Below, one piece after another: positions 15,124 to 23,963 of a stretch of 37,758 nt of DNA (position 1 is its first letter; each line of letters starts with the position of its first letter). Both the position numbers and the translations under genes were made by a program. Under the pieces are notes generated by a model, which saw only the letters and a program-made list of their open reading frames with translations, searched no databases and had not been told where the DNA came from. The stretch comes from Gammaproteobacteria bacterium (lineage in GTDB: Bacteria; Pseudomonadota; Gammaproteobacteria; Pseudomonadales; Pseudohongiellaceae): contig JAUHWU010000018.1 of NCBI GenBank assembly GCA_030427065.1, positions 1 to 37,758 of the forward strand. The letters are read 5' to 3'.

Positions 15124-15791
15124 TTTTGAGCAACGCTGATTTATCCGCCTTATACCTTACCCTTAAACTGGCTTTGGCATCCACATTCATCTTGCTCGCC
15201 CTTGGTACGCCCTTTGCCTGGTGGTTGGCCAGAACCCGCTGGCGCTATAAGTTTTTCATCGAAGCCATGATTGCACTGCCCCTTGTGCTGCCTCCTACGG
15301 TACTTGGCTTTTACCTGTTACTGCTGCTGGGCGCTAATGGCCCGCTTAGCGCCATTGGCGCTGCGCCACTGGCTTTTACTTTCAGCGGTCTCGTCATAGG
15401 CTCGGTGATTTATTCCATGCCCTTTGTTATACAACCTCTGCATGATGCTTTTCAGGCGATAGGAAAACGACCGCTAGAGGTGGCCGCGACACTAAGAGCA
15501 TCGCCCTGGGATCGCTTTCTTACTATCGCCCTGCCTTTGGCAAGACCCGGCTTTATTACTGCCAGCGTGCTTGGCTTTGCTCATACCATCGGGGAATTTG
15601 GCGTGGTGCTGATGATTGGCGGAAACATACCTGGCCAAACCCAGGTGCTGTCCATCGCTATCTATGATCATGTGGAGAGTCTGGGCTATGCCAGTGCGCA
15701 CTGGCTTTCAGGTGGCCTCATCATACTTTCCTTCATCATGCTGGTGCTGGTATACGCCAGCAACAGGCGCTTCAGGGTTTTTAAAATATGA
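15120..15791 (+). CDS. modB: ModB, molybdate ABC transporter permease
   Basis: Inner-membrane permease of 223 residues with about five membrane spans. The binding-protein-dependent transport signature (EAA loop) is EVAATLRASPWDRFLTIALPLARPG near residues 119-143, the coupling helix to ModC. The segment MIALPLVLPPTVLGFYLL and GEFGVVLMIGGNIPGQTQVLSIAIYD are characteristic of ModB. The GTG start at 15120 overlaps the modA stop by 4 bp, and its own stop overlaps modC by 4 bp, so the three proteins are translationally coupled. Confidence 0.95.
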   Translation: MILSNADLSALYLTLKLALASTFILLALGTPFAWWLARTRWRYKFFIEAMIALPLVLPPTVLGFYLLLLLGANGPLSAIGAAPLAFTFSGLVIGSVIYSMPFVIQPLHDAFQAIGKRPLEVAATLRASPWDRFLTIALPLARPGFITASVLGFAHTIGEFGVVLMIGGNIPGQTQVLSIAIYDHVESLGYASAHWLSGGLIILSFIMLVLVYASNRRFRVFKI

Positions 15792-16855
15792 GCCTGGAGA
15801 TCAGCTTTAATCTTCAACGTGAAGACTTTGCCATGCATGTTGAGCTGACTCTTCCTGAAACCGGCGTAACAGCCATATTCGGTCCTTCCGGAAGTGGCAA
15901 GACAACCTTGCTTGGGGCCATCGCCGGGCTTGAAAACATTCCCGACAGTAAAGTGATATTCAAAGGTCAGTGCTGGCAGAGTAACTCCAGCTTCGTAGCC
16001 ACCCATTTGCGACCCATTGGCTATGTTTTTCAGGAGCCAAGCCTTTTTCCACACCTTACTATCAGACAAAACCTTGAATATGGTTTAACCCGCGTTGCCG
16101 AGAAGGATCGTCGCGTGTCACTGGATAATGCCGTTGAGTTACTGGATATTGGTCATTTACTAAAACGACAACCTCACACCCTCTCAGGTGGCGAACAGCA
16201 ACGGGTCGCCATCGCTCGCGCCCTGGCAGTGAGTCCCCTGCTTTTGTTAATGGATGAACCGCTTTCTTCCTTGGACAACAAACTTAAACAGGAGATACTG
16301 CCCTACCTGGAATCCCTGCATCGTGAGCTGACCATCCCGGTACTCTATGTGAGTCATGCCACTGATGAAGTCGCCAGACTTGCTGATACGCTGGTTATTC
16401 TCAAAGCAGGTGAAATCCTCGGCAGCGGCCCCATACAGGACATGTTAACGCGACTGGATTTGCCCTTGGCTCACCGTCATGATGCCGAGACACTGATTCA
16501 TGGCACAGTAATTAGCATAGACCCCGAGTTTGGATTAACCAGTATGACATGCGCTGACCTTGTCTTTACTGTTCCTGGTAATACTCTGGCCCCAGGCACA
16601 ACCGCGCGCTTACGAATTGCTGCTCAAGATGTCAGCCTCACGCTGAAAAAACAGACCGGCACCTCCATTCAGAATATATTCCCGGCCACAGTAGTAGAGC
16701 TGCAGACCGAAAATCATGCCCAGATCATGGTAAAGCTGCAATTGGGAGATTTGCCCCTGCTTGCCAGGCTGACGCGAAAGTCGGTTGAGGTACTGGCTAT
16801 CAAACCGGGCATACAGGTCTATGCCCAGATCAAAAGCGTGGCTGTTCTGGCCTGA
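15788..16855 (+). CDS. modC: ModC, molybdate ABC transporter ATPase
   Basis: ATP-binding subunit that drives molybdate import, 355 residues. Walker A is GPSGSGKTT (32-40), the Q-loop Gln is at 82 (YVFQEP), the signature is LSGGEQQ (132-138), Walker B is LLLLMDE (151-157), and the switch His is in VSHATDE. Beyond about residue 280 is a Mop/TOBE domain (RLRIAAQDVSLTLKK ... NIFPATVVEL), which in ModC proteins can bind molybdate and inhibit transport. The start overlaps modB by 4 bp. The message ends at a shared hairpin before the convergent TonB-receptor gene. Confidence 0.95.
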   Translation: MSLEISFNLQREDFAMHVELTLPETGVTAIFGPSGSGKTTLLGAIAGLENIPDSKVIFKGQCWQSNSSFVATHLRPIGYVFQEPSLFPHLTIRQNLEYGLTRVAEKDRRVSLDNAVELLDIGHLLKRQPHTLSGGEQQRVAIARALAVSPLLLLMDEPLSSLDNKLKQEILPYLESLHRELTIPVLYVSHATDEVARLADTLVILKAGEILGSGPIQDMLTRLDLPLAHRHDAETLIHGTVISIDPEFGLTSMTCADLVFTVPGNTLAPGTTARLRIAAQDVSLTLKKQTGTSIQNIFPATVVELQTENHAQIMVKLQLGDLPLLARLTRKSVEVLAIKPGIQVYAQIKSVAVLA

Positions 16856-16892
16856 GACTTCTTTCTTTTTCTTTTTTCCTTAGATAAAAAAA

Positions 16893-16910
16893 GGAGGACC
16901 GAAGTCCTCC
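16893..16910. terminator. Terminator hairpin, copy 1 (modC / receptor 1)
   Basis: GGAGGAC-CGAA-GTCCTCC forms a 7-bp stem with a four-base loop. On the minus strand it is followed by an uninterrupted T run and serves the first TonB-dependent receptor; on the plus strand the tract after it is CGTTTTGTTT, so termination of modC is probably weaker. The same 18 bases occur at 19827-19844. Confidence 0.88.
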
Positions 16911-16938
16911 CGTTTTGTTTACAGTAATAAAGCCGGTT

Positions 16939-19569
16939 TTAGAAACTCATTTCTATACCCAGACCCCATTCTCTTGGTGCATCAATACCACTAAAGTCGA
17001 ACTGCCAGATGCTGTCCATAAATCCTGAATTAAGAAAAGTCTCTTCAGTGATATTATTAACAAAGGCCGTTAACCTCCAGTCTGCATCATTTGGCTGGTA
17101 TACAGCACGTGCATTCCAGCGCCAGATGTCACCAGCAGGTGAACTACCACCACCATAAACATCCTGACGGAAGTTAGGGATGTTGGAACGCCAGAAGTTA
17201 CCAAAGTAATTACCTTGCAGGCGCGTGTTTAATTCGCCTTCAAAGACATTCCACTGGTAGTCTGCAAACAAGGAATAGGTCTCATCAGGCGCACCGCCAA
17301 ATTCCGTTTCCTCTGTCAGCTGAGCTCCTGGTTTCAGGTTCACATACTTGGTATCCAGAAAGCCAAGGTTGGCTCCTAGCTGTAAGTTGTCATTGACGAA
17401 ATAGTTTATCTCAAGCTCTACACCTCTCGCCTCACCATCAGAGGCATTGTTGGTGAAAACCTCAGTGATTGGATCACCGGTTGCCCTGTCTATGGTTGAA
17501 AAGGCCGCCTGAATATCAAGCCAGTCCGTCATGAAGTAAGTCGCATTCAACCTTAAGGAACCATCAAGGAAGTCGCCACGCAAACCAAATTCTATATTTT
17601 CAATAGTCTCCGGCGTAAATGGAATCTGTCTAATACCCAGGGAATCTGCAACAGTACTAATACCACCGGAGTTAAAGCCTTCGGTATAACTGGCATAAAC
17701 CATAACATCTTCATTGAGATCATAACTGGTAGCAAACTTCCAGGTAGTCTTGGCGAAGTCAGAAGGCAAGAAAGAAGAAGGATCTACAGGGACTTGTACA
17801 GCGCCTTCCGGATTGGCAAAGCCTCTATCCCAAATCAGGGGTCGTGCTTCAACCTGTCCTGCCGCAATCGCATCCTGAACCAGAGTATTCCAGTTTTTAT
17901 TATTCTGTTCATGACGTCGAACACCAACAGTCACATCCCAGGCATCATTAAAGAAATAAGTTAATTCGCCAAAGAATGCATTGCCGCTCACATCCGCTCT
18001 TGCTCCTCGGTCATGGGAAGGAGAATCACCATTGAAGCCTACAACGGTAGCAAATAATGGCGACCATGAGTTGAAAGCATCACATGGTCGAGGCCAGCCT
18101 GCTACAGTATTTGGATCCAGAGCGGGATTGATCGTCGGGAATTGACCATTACCGCTTTCGATTGAGGGGTTAAGACTTGGGTCGGAAGAACTGAAATCAT
18201 AACCGTAATCTGCAGGCGTCGCCGCACAGGCTGGAGACGCCAATACATCGTCATAACTCAGAGTCTGGGGAATACCCGCATCAATAGTTTGTCCTACGAA
18301 CGGTCCACCGGAGGCACCACCTGCACCACCTGCACCCCAGCCATTTGGAAAGCTCCAGTCAGAGTGAGACCATTCCGTAGCGCGTGATAGTGTTGACTGG
18401 TCCCAGTCAAAATATCCCACTACCGCAGAGAAATTATCAGAATCAAAGTTTACCTGAAGCTCATGACTCTGAAATTCACGGGTAGCAATATCATAGTTGG
18501 TGAAAAAATTGAATTCTGCACCAGCATAGTCTGTCCACAATTCATCATTGACTTCAGTATCACCGTAGATATATTTAAACGAGATTCTGTCATTTAATTC
18601 GTAATCGACAGTTAAATTCATGGAATCAAGTTTGATTTCGTCCGGGCTGGTCAGTCTTTTGGTGTTTTGATAATCATCCAGTTGACCACCGGGGAAACCT
18701 GCTACCTGGGATCGGTTATTAAATCCCCTACCACCGGCTGCAAGACTGGCAATATCATGAGCTTCAGCAATACCAACCTGCCAACCAAAACGTTGTGCTA
18801 CGCCAGGGTTAATAAAGGTCTGCACACCGGCTGTGGTCTGCAATTGCTGATCCTGCTGTTGAATAAAACGTACACTTAATTTATCTGTCGGTGTCCAGAG
18901 TATGTCACCTCTTACAGTCTGGTTTTCCAGCTCACCATGTTTCTGGCCAGTAGTAATACTTTCTACATAGCCGTCACGATCATAGCTGGCTATCGTCCAC
19001 TTGGTACGGAGGGTGTCACCAATTGGAATATCAACCGAGCCACTGACATCACGGCGATCAAAGGAACCTGCCTGAACCAGCACTCTGCCGCCAAATTCTT
19101 CCGCAGGTTTTTTAGTGTAAACCATCAGGGAGCCACCAGTGGAGTCACGACCTACCAGTGTGCCCTGGGGTCCGCGCAAAACTTCCACTCGTTCCAGCTC
19201 AACGAATTGTCGCTGCAACAAACCTACCTGGGAAATCTGCCAAACGCCATCTACATAAGTACCGACATTGGGGATACCACGCATCTGGAAAGTACCATTG
19301 GCAGAACCACGGCCATTTCCGTAAATCAGAACGTTGGGCACATTGGCCGTCAAATCCTGAGTATTTTCAATATTTTGTACTGCCAGTGACTCTTCGCTTA
19401 AGGCAGTTACTGCCAATGGCGTATCCTGAACACTGGTTTCACGTCGTGTGGACGTAATAACGATTTCTTCTAAAGCCGGTCCGTCCTGCGCGATAGCAGT
19501 TTGTGTGACAAAGCCCGCCTGAGCGGCCAGCGCAGACAGCACCGCCACTTTCATTTTGGTAAGTTTCAT
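16939..19569 (-). CDS. TonB-dependent outer-membrane receptor 1
   Basis: Outer-membrane active-transport porin of 876 residues powered by TonB-ExbBD. The signal peptide ends at AIA (residue 27). A TonB box is visible as EEIVITSTRR (34-43). The plug domain includes TFQMRGIPNVGTYVDGVW, ELERVEVLRGPQGTLVGRDSTGG and KKPAEEFGG. The beta-barrel runs to a terminal Phe after REWGLGIEMSF, as needed for outer-membrane insertion. The substrate is unknown; no Fur box, SusD or siderophore genes are adjacent. The first 20 residues equal those of receptor 2, and 21 of the next 24 or so also agree, so the two are tandem paralogues. GGGAAA precedes the ATG. It has its own terminator, so it can be expressed separately. 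Confidence 0.93.
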   Translation of the reverse strand: MKLTKMKVAVLSALAAQAGFVTQTAIAQDGPALEEIVITSTRRETSVQDTPLAVTALSEESLAVQNIENTQDLTANVPNVLIYGNGRGSANGTFQMRGIPNVGTYVDGVWQISQVGLLQRQFVELERVEVLRGPQGTLVGRDSTGGSLMVYTKKPAEEFGGRVLVQAGSFDRRDVSGSVDIPIGDTLRTKWTIASYDRDGYVESITTGQKHGELENQTVRGDILWTPTDKLSVRFIQQQDQQLQTTAGVQTFINPGVAQRFGWQVGIAEAHDIASLAAGGRGFNNRSQVAGFPGGQLDDYQNTKRLTSPDEIKLDSMNLTVDYELNDRISFKYIYGDTEVNDELWTDYAGAEFNFFTNYDIATREFQSHELQVNFDSDNFSAVVGYFDWDQSTLSRATEWSHSDWSFPNGWGAGGAGGASGGPFVGQTIDAGIPQTLSYDDVLASPACAATPADYGYDFSSSDPSLNPSIESGNGQFPTINPALDPNTVAGWPRPCDAFNSWSPLFATVVGFNGDSPSHDRGARADVSGNAFFGELTYFFNDAWDVTVGVRRHEQNNKNWNTLVQDAIAAGQVEARPLIWDRGFANPEGAVQVPVDPSSFLPSDFAKTTWKFATSYDLNEDVMVYASYTEGFNSGGISTVADSLGIRQIPFTPETIENIEFGLRGDFLDGSLRLNATYFMTDWLDIQAAFSTIDRATGDPITEVFTNNASDGEARGVELEINYFVNDNLQLGANLGFLDTKYVNLKPGAQLTEETEFGGAPDETYSLFADYQWNVFEGELNTRLQGNYFGNFWRSNIPNFRQDVYGGGSSPAGDIWRWNARAVYQPNDADWRLTAFVNNITEETFLNSGFMDSIWQFDFSGIDAPREWGLGIEMSF

Positions 19570-19826
19570 TTATTTTCCCTTTTTTTCACAATGATGTACG
19601 TCACTTAAATTTAACTATTTATGATAGCCCTCAACTTAAATGACACAGCTAAAGTACCATTCTTTCACCAGACAAAGAAAGCTTTAGAATTCAGTAACTT
19701 ATCAGAGACTTTTTTCGTATATCGAAATTTAATTCGAAAAAATGCATTTATTGCTATGATGAAATAAAAACCTTATAGAAAATAGAGAGTTAGTAAAGAA
19801 AAATACAAACAAAGTGCAAAAAAAAA
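19570..19826 (-). promoter_or_regulatory. Upstream region of receptor 1 with TTCG/CGAA palindromes
   Basis: AT-rich gap between the two receptor genes, without a gene. TTTCG-TATAT-CGAAA (19713-19727) is a perfect 5-bp inverted repeat, and TCGAA-ATTTAA-TTCGA (19722-19737) overlaps it, giving three evenly spaced TTCG/CGAA half-sites about 145-155 bp before the receptor 1 start. This may be an operator. No clear sigma-70 hexamer pair is visible. Confidence 0.35.
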
Positions 19827-19844
19827 GGAGGACCGAAGTCCTCC
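19827..19844 (-). terminator. Terminator hairpin, copy 2 (receptor 2)
   Basis: The same GGAGGAC-CGAA-GTCCTCC hairpin as at 16893-16910, with long A and T runs on either side, so it is symmetric. It lies 28 bp beyond the stop of receptor 2 and should end that transcript. Confidence 0.92.
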
Positions 19845-19871
19845 TTTTTTTCTTGCTTTACTGCTTTCTGG

Positions 19872-22355
19872 TTAGAAACGAGTATTGAATGTCACACCGT
19901 ATTCACGTGGACGGTCAACCGTGGCAAAGTCAAACTGCCACACACCGTGCATGAAACCGGAGTTGAAGTTGTACTCATCTGTCAGGTTATTGGCCCAGAG
20001 AGTAATTTCATAATTACCATCATTGGGAGCCCAAACCGCTCTGGCATTGGTTACCCACAAATCACCTGCTGGTGAATCAGACACCAGACCCTGGAAGTTC
20101 TGACGCAGTTCCAATGTGGATGCACGCCAGTAGGAATCCCAGTAATTGGACTGGATACGAGTCATCAGAGAGCCACCAAAGACATTGTCCCAGTCATATT
20201 GGGCACTCAGCATGTAGGTGGTTTCAGGTGCTCTGGCGAACTCTGAGTCCTTAGGCAATGGTGCACCAGGATTGATGCTTGTATAAGCAGTATCCAGGAA
20301 GCCCAGGTTGGCGCTCAAGGTCAGATTATCTACAGGCAGATAAGTCAACTCGAATTCAACCCCTTCGGCAGTACCATTGGCAGTATTCTGCAATACCAGT
20401 TCCGTGGCTTCAATACCGGTAGCACGGTCAATTACCGTACCCAGATACTGAATACCAAGCCAGTCTGTATTGAAATATGTGATGTTCGCACGCAATGAAC
20501 CGTCAAGCAGATCCGCTCGAATACCCAGCTCATAATTCTCGATGATTTCCGGAGCATAGTTAATGCTCACCGGACCAACTCCATCTTCGTACTGGGAAAC
20601 ACCGCCAGAGTTAAAGCCTTCACTGTAACCGGCATAAATCATCATACTGTCGGTAAGGTCATAGGTTGTTGCAAAACGATAAGTATCAGCGCTGAAACTG
20701 GTTGGCGTAGCCACGTCCAATGGCCCCGCTACTGCCCAACCACGATCCGAGAACCTGGTATCAATTGCAGCAGGACGCGCTTCAGTAGCACCGGAAGCAA
20801 TATTGGCAGCCAGCTGTGCTGGAGACATGGCCACTGCCACATTGTCCTGGGAATGATCACGATAGCCTACCGTGACATCCCATTTATCATTGATATACCA
20901 GGTCAACTCACCAAAGAAAGCATCACCGTCCTGGGTTTGACCATTCAAACGGTCAGAGCGATTTCCTGCAAAACCTGGCCCTGAAAATGCCGCAGCCCAA
21001 CCATAAGGCAACCACGCACAAGGCTGTGGCCAGGTATCACCAAACTGAGGAAATCCTCTTTCTGTTGGCGTGTCATTACACTGAGGGCTTGCCAATACAT
21101 CAGCAAAATCCAGTGTCTTGATGGAACCGGCATCGTCTGTGAACGTCCAGTCAGTTGAGCCCCACTCAGGCCCACGGTTACGCGATTCCTGCTCCCATGA
21201 GAAATAACCAACAACATAATCCACATTACCGTCAAACAGATTGCCGGTGAATTGGAATTCATGACTTTCCATATCCAGTTTTTGTACGTTGTAGTTAACA
21301 AAGAAATTGTATTCGGAACCACCCCAGTCATTATAGACGGAAGAGTCGACCGTTGATTTACCATACATGTATTTTAAATGCATGGTGTCACTGATATCCC
21401 AGTCTGCGTGGAAAGTAGTCTGATCCAGAAACTGCTCGTTCGGCGTTGTGGATTTTAGACGGCTTTCATATTCGCCAAGTTGTCCACCTGGATAACCGGC
21501 TACTGCATAATTAGGATTAAACTTGCCGCCACTGGCAATATCAACTGCCTGCGCGATACCCATCTGGAAGCCCTGAACACTGGCAACATCATAGTCAATT
21601 CTTGACTGCACACGCGCCTGTTGGCCAACCTGGTCATCTTCCTGGTGGATCAAACGGAAGCTCAGGGTATCTGTTGGAGTCCAGAGAATATCACCGCGAA
21701 ATACCTGGCTGTCCATCCAGCCTGCATTATCACCGGTGGTTAAACTTTTTACCCAACCATCCTGATCATAACTACCCAATGTCCATTTGGTGCGCAGGTT
21801 GTCCCCTATGGGAATATCGGCAGAAACCATCATGTCGCGACGATCGAGGTTTCCCGCACCAATGTTAAGGCTTACACCAAACTCTTCTGCAGGTGCCTTG
21901 GAATGCATGTGGATTGAACCACCGGTGGAGTCACGGCCGTACAGGGTTCCCTGGGGGCCTCGGAGTACTTCTACACGGTCGAGTTCCACGAAATCGCGAG
22001 TCAGCAGGCCGTTATTGGATACCTGCCAGATGCCATCAAGGTAGACACCTACATTGGGAATACCGCGCATGTAGAAAGAGCCTGAAGTAGTCCCCCCATT
22101 ACCACCGGCAATCAGTACATTAGGGACAACACCGGTAAGGTCTTCCAGATTTTCAATATTTTGGTCTTGCAGACTTTGCCCGGTCAGGGCGGTTACTGCT
22201 AGAGGCACGTCCTGAACATCAGTTTCACGACGGGTTGAGGTAATAATAATTTCTTCCAGAGCTGGGCCATCCTGCGCTATAGCAGTTTGTGCTATAAAGC
22301 CCGCTTGAGCAGCCAGTGCAGACAGCACCGCCACTTTCATTTTGGTCAGTTTCAT
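19872..22355 (-). CDS. TonB-dependent outer-membrane receptor 2
   Basis: TonB-dependent transporter of 827 residues, paralogous to the neighbour downstream. The signal peptide ends near AIA (residue 27) and EEIIITSTRR is the TonB box. The plug domain contains SFYMRGIPNVGVYLDGIW and ELDRVEVLRGPQGTLYGRDSTGG; the barrel ends in a terminal Phe (REYGVTFNTRF). The receptors agree closely in signal peptide, plug and last strands but differ in the mid-barrel loops, where receptor 1 has an insertion rich in Gly, Pro and Ser around residues 400-480. Divergent outer loops suggest different ligands. GGGGGAG precedes the ATG. A promoter candidate lies about 120-150 bp upstream. Confidence 0.93.
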   Translation of the reverse strand: MKLTKMKVAVLSALAAQAGFIAQTAIAQDGPALEEIIITSTRRETDVQDVPLAVTALTGQSLQDQNIENLEDLTGVVPNVLIAGGNGGTTSGSFYMRGIPNVGVYLDGIWQVSNNGLLTRDFVELDRVEVLRGPQGTLYGRDSTGGSIHMHSKAPAEEFGVSLNIGAGNLDRRDMMVSADIPIGDNLRTKWTLGSYDQDGWVKSLTTGDNAGWMDSQVFRGDILWTPTDTLSFRLIHQEDDQVGQQARVQSRIDYDVASVQGFQMGIAQAVDIASGGKFNPNYAVAGYPGGQLGEYESRLKSTTPNEQFLDQTTFHADWDISDTMHLKYMYGKSTVDSSVYNDWGGSEYNFFVNYNVQKLDMESHEFQFTGNLFDGNVDYVVGYFSWEQESRNRGPEWGSTDWTFTDDAGSIKTLDFADVLASPQCNDTPTERGFPQFGDTWPQPCAWLPYGWAAAFSGPGFAGNRSDRLNGQTQDGDAFFGELTWYINDKWDVTVGYRDHSQDNVAVAMSPAQLAANIASGATEARPAAIDTRFSDRGWAVAGPLDVATPTSFSADTYRFATTYDLTDSMMIYAGYSEGFNSGGVSQYEDGVGPVSINYAPEIIENYELGIRADLLDGSLRANITYFNTDWLGIQYLGTVIDRATGIEATELVLQNTANGTAEGVEFELTYLPVDNLTLSANLGFLDTAYTSINPGAPLPKDSEFARAPETTYMLSAQYDWDNVFGGSLMTRIQSNYWDSYWRASTLELRQNFQGLVSDSPAGDLWVTNARAVWAPNDGNYEITLWANNLTDEYNFNSGFMHGVWQFDFATVDRPREYGVTFNTRF

Positions 22356-22928
22356 GAACTCCCCCTAGGATTGATTTAATGTTGTTCTTTCACTCCGATG
22401 TGCCAGAATCTTCCCTGTGGCAATTCCCAGTTTTTTTGAGCTTATTTGTTTTATAACCGGAGGAAAAGCAAGGTATTTGTAGCGTCTCTACCGGCCTAGG
22501 TCAACCTACTATTGCAAGCCATATTTTATTCATATATTTCAATGGGTTATGAGCCAACAAAAAAAGGGGTTGTGAAAAAAAAGCCCCTTCCTGCATTATT
22601 TTTACACAATCTGGACCTGGACATTAATTATTCCGAGATACATGTACCGGATTTCCAGGCTAATAAAGGCCTGACACAAGCTATTTTGGGAGGAGATCAA
22701 TGACCTTAAACGGGTTTGATACGCCCGGCGCCAGCGCCGGGCATAGGGTCTGATATGAAAAACAAAGATCAGCGTTAATACGGATAAAAACAAAACACGA
22801 GACTACACAGTTAAGGGACACTTATCCTTAACAAAGACAAATGGTACCTCTTTTTTCGGAAGGAAAATTCCAGTTGAAAGATTCCCTGTTTATACTGCTG
22901 CTCCAGGTGACTTTCTCAAAACAAGGAA
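22356..22928. other. Intergenic region upstream of receptor 2
   Basis: No gene is convincing in this 573-bp stretch. It holds the receptor 2 promoter candidate (22476-22504), a terminator-like AAGGGG / CCCCTT stem with T run on the minus strand (about 22563-22590), and a GC-rich 9-bp perfect hairpin GCCCGGCGC-CA-GCGCCGGGC (22723-22742). On the plus strand GGGAGGAG stands just ahead of an ATG at 22700 that opens only a 17-codon frame running through the hairpin. The hairpin has no T run, so it is more like a repetitive palindrome or RNA stem than a terminator. Confidence 0.45.
22476..22504 (-). promoter_or_regulatory. Candidate promoter of receptor 2
   Basis: On the minus strand TTGACC (22499-22504) and TACAAA (22476-22481) are separated by exactly 17 bp. 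This predicts a transcript start near 22469 and a leader of about 115 bases before the receptor 2 ATG. The -35 matches consensus at five of six positions and the -10 at four. Confidence 0.5.
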
Positions 22929-23822
22929 TTAGTTAACCGTCAGTATATCGTAGCCAACAGCAAGACTGACCAATGGGTTGCGGCCTTCGGTCGAACGATA
23001 TTCGTGAGAGACAAAATGCTCATACCCTGAATCGGCAATCTGTTGTGCAATCCAGCGATAATCCAGCTCCTGGGTGCGGTCAATTTCTCGACGGGATGGC
23101 ACACCAGCAACGTGCATATGGGTAATCATTGGCAGGTTGTTCTGCATGGTTCTCACCACATCGCCATTGGCAATCTGCACATGATAAAAATCATAGACCA
23201 CAGTGATATTCGGCGAGCCGGTTCTGCGGCAGACATCGAAGCCCCAGTAAATATCATCAAATACCTGGTCAGTTCTATTATCTGCAGCCACCTTGGAATT
23301 GGTAATTTCCATGCATATGTAGACGCCTTTCTCCTGGGCATAGGGAGCCACGCGGGAAAGAATTTCCACGGCATTATCAGCTCCTTCTTCACGGGACATG
23401 CCGCGACGTTCACCCGGCAGTGCTATCAGGTTCTTGCAGCCGGCTTCGACACACATATCTATGCCAGCGATGGTGGCTTCCTCAATTTGATCATGGAGTT
23501 GTCGACGAATCAGGCCATCCTGAAAAGTAGTGCCTGTGCCAGTCATCAACGTTGAGGTCAGACCATAGTCATGCAGCACAGGAACCTGGGAAGCCTGTGC
23601 CAGATCCATGCCGGCAAAGCCAAGGGTGGACAAAATTTCACACCGCTCTTCAAGAGTGAAATCCGTTCCGGTCCAGACCTGAGGCATGACACTTTGTTTC
23701 AACCTGCCCTGCCGAGGGCCAAGACCATCAGTTTGTGCCGCACTGAAACGGGAAGCAACAAGCGGAGTGGCAGCCAGTGCCTTCAGTAAATTTCTTCTCT
23801 TAACGATAATATCCATGGTCAT
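22929..23822 (-). CDS. Tat-exported sugar isomerase/epimerase-like TIM barrel protein
   Basis: Xylose-isomerase-like TIM barrel (AP_endonuc_2 family), 297 residues from the first Met; the third residue is also Met (23816) and gives a natural start. KRRNLLKALAATPLVA with twin Arg and a hydrophobic core is a Tat signal, so the folded, probably metal-containing protein should reach the periplasm. Candidate metal or catalytic residues are the Glu in YICMEITNSK, DFYH, HMHVAG and SHEYRS. The family contains hydroxypyruvate isomerases, sugar-phosphate epimerases and inosose dehydratases, so the reaction is not predictable. A Tat-exported member fits the neighbouring periplasmic proteins. It follows the 2-oxoglutarate oxygenase gene by 141 bp. 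Confidence 0.82.
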   Translation of the reverse strand: MTMDIIVKRRNLLKALAATPLVASRFSAAQTDGLGPRQGRLKQSVMPQVWTGTDFTLEERCEILSTLGFAGMDLAQASQVPVLHDYGLTSTLMTGTGTTFQDGLIRRQLHDQIEEATIAGIDMCVEAGCKNLIALPGERRGMSREEGADNAVEILSRVAPYAQEKGVYICMEITNSKVAADNRTDQVFDDIYWGFDVCRRTGSPNITVVYDFYHVQIANGDVVRTMQNNLPMITHMHVAGVPSRREIDRTQELDYRWIAQQIADSGYEHFVSHEYRSTEGRNPLVSLAVGYDILTVN

Positions 23823-23963
23823 ACCCTCAACATACCAATGTTATATAAGCCAAGTATACGTGATTGTTTAAAAAACTGCCTCTACTTGAGCCCTGTTTGC
23901 ACCTGCCAACCCATGTATGAAGCTGGTTTCATAACAAGGAAATCATGCTAAATTTAGGATGAA

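Noticed and set aside
22512-22703. Open frame of 63 codons on the plus strand upstream of receptor 2
   Set aside because: TTG start without a ribosome site, odd composition, and it runs antisense through the receptor 2 leader and across a homopolymer-rich terminator-like stem.
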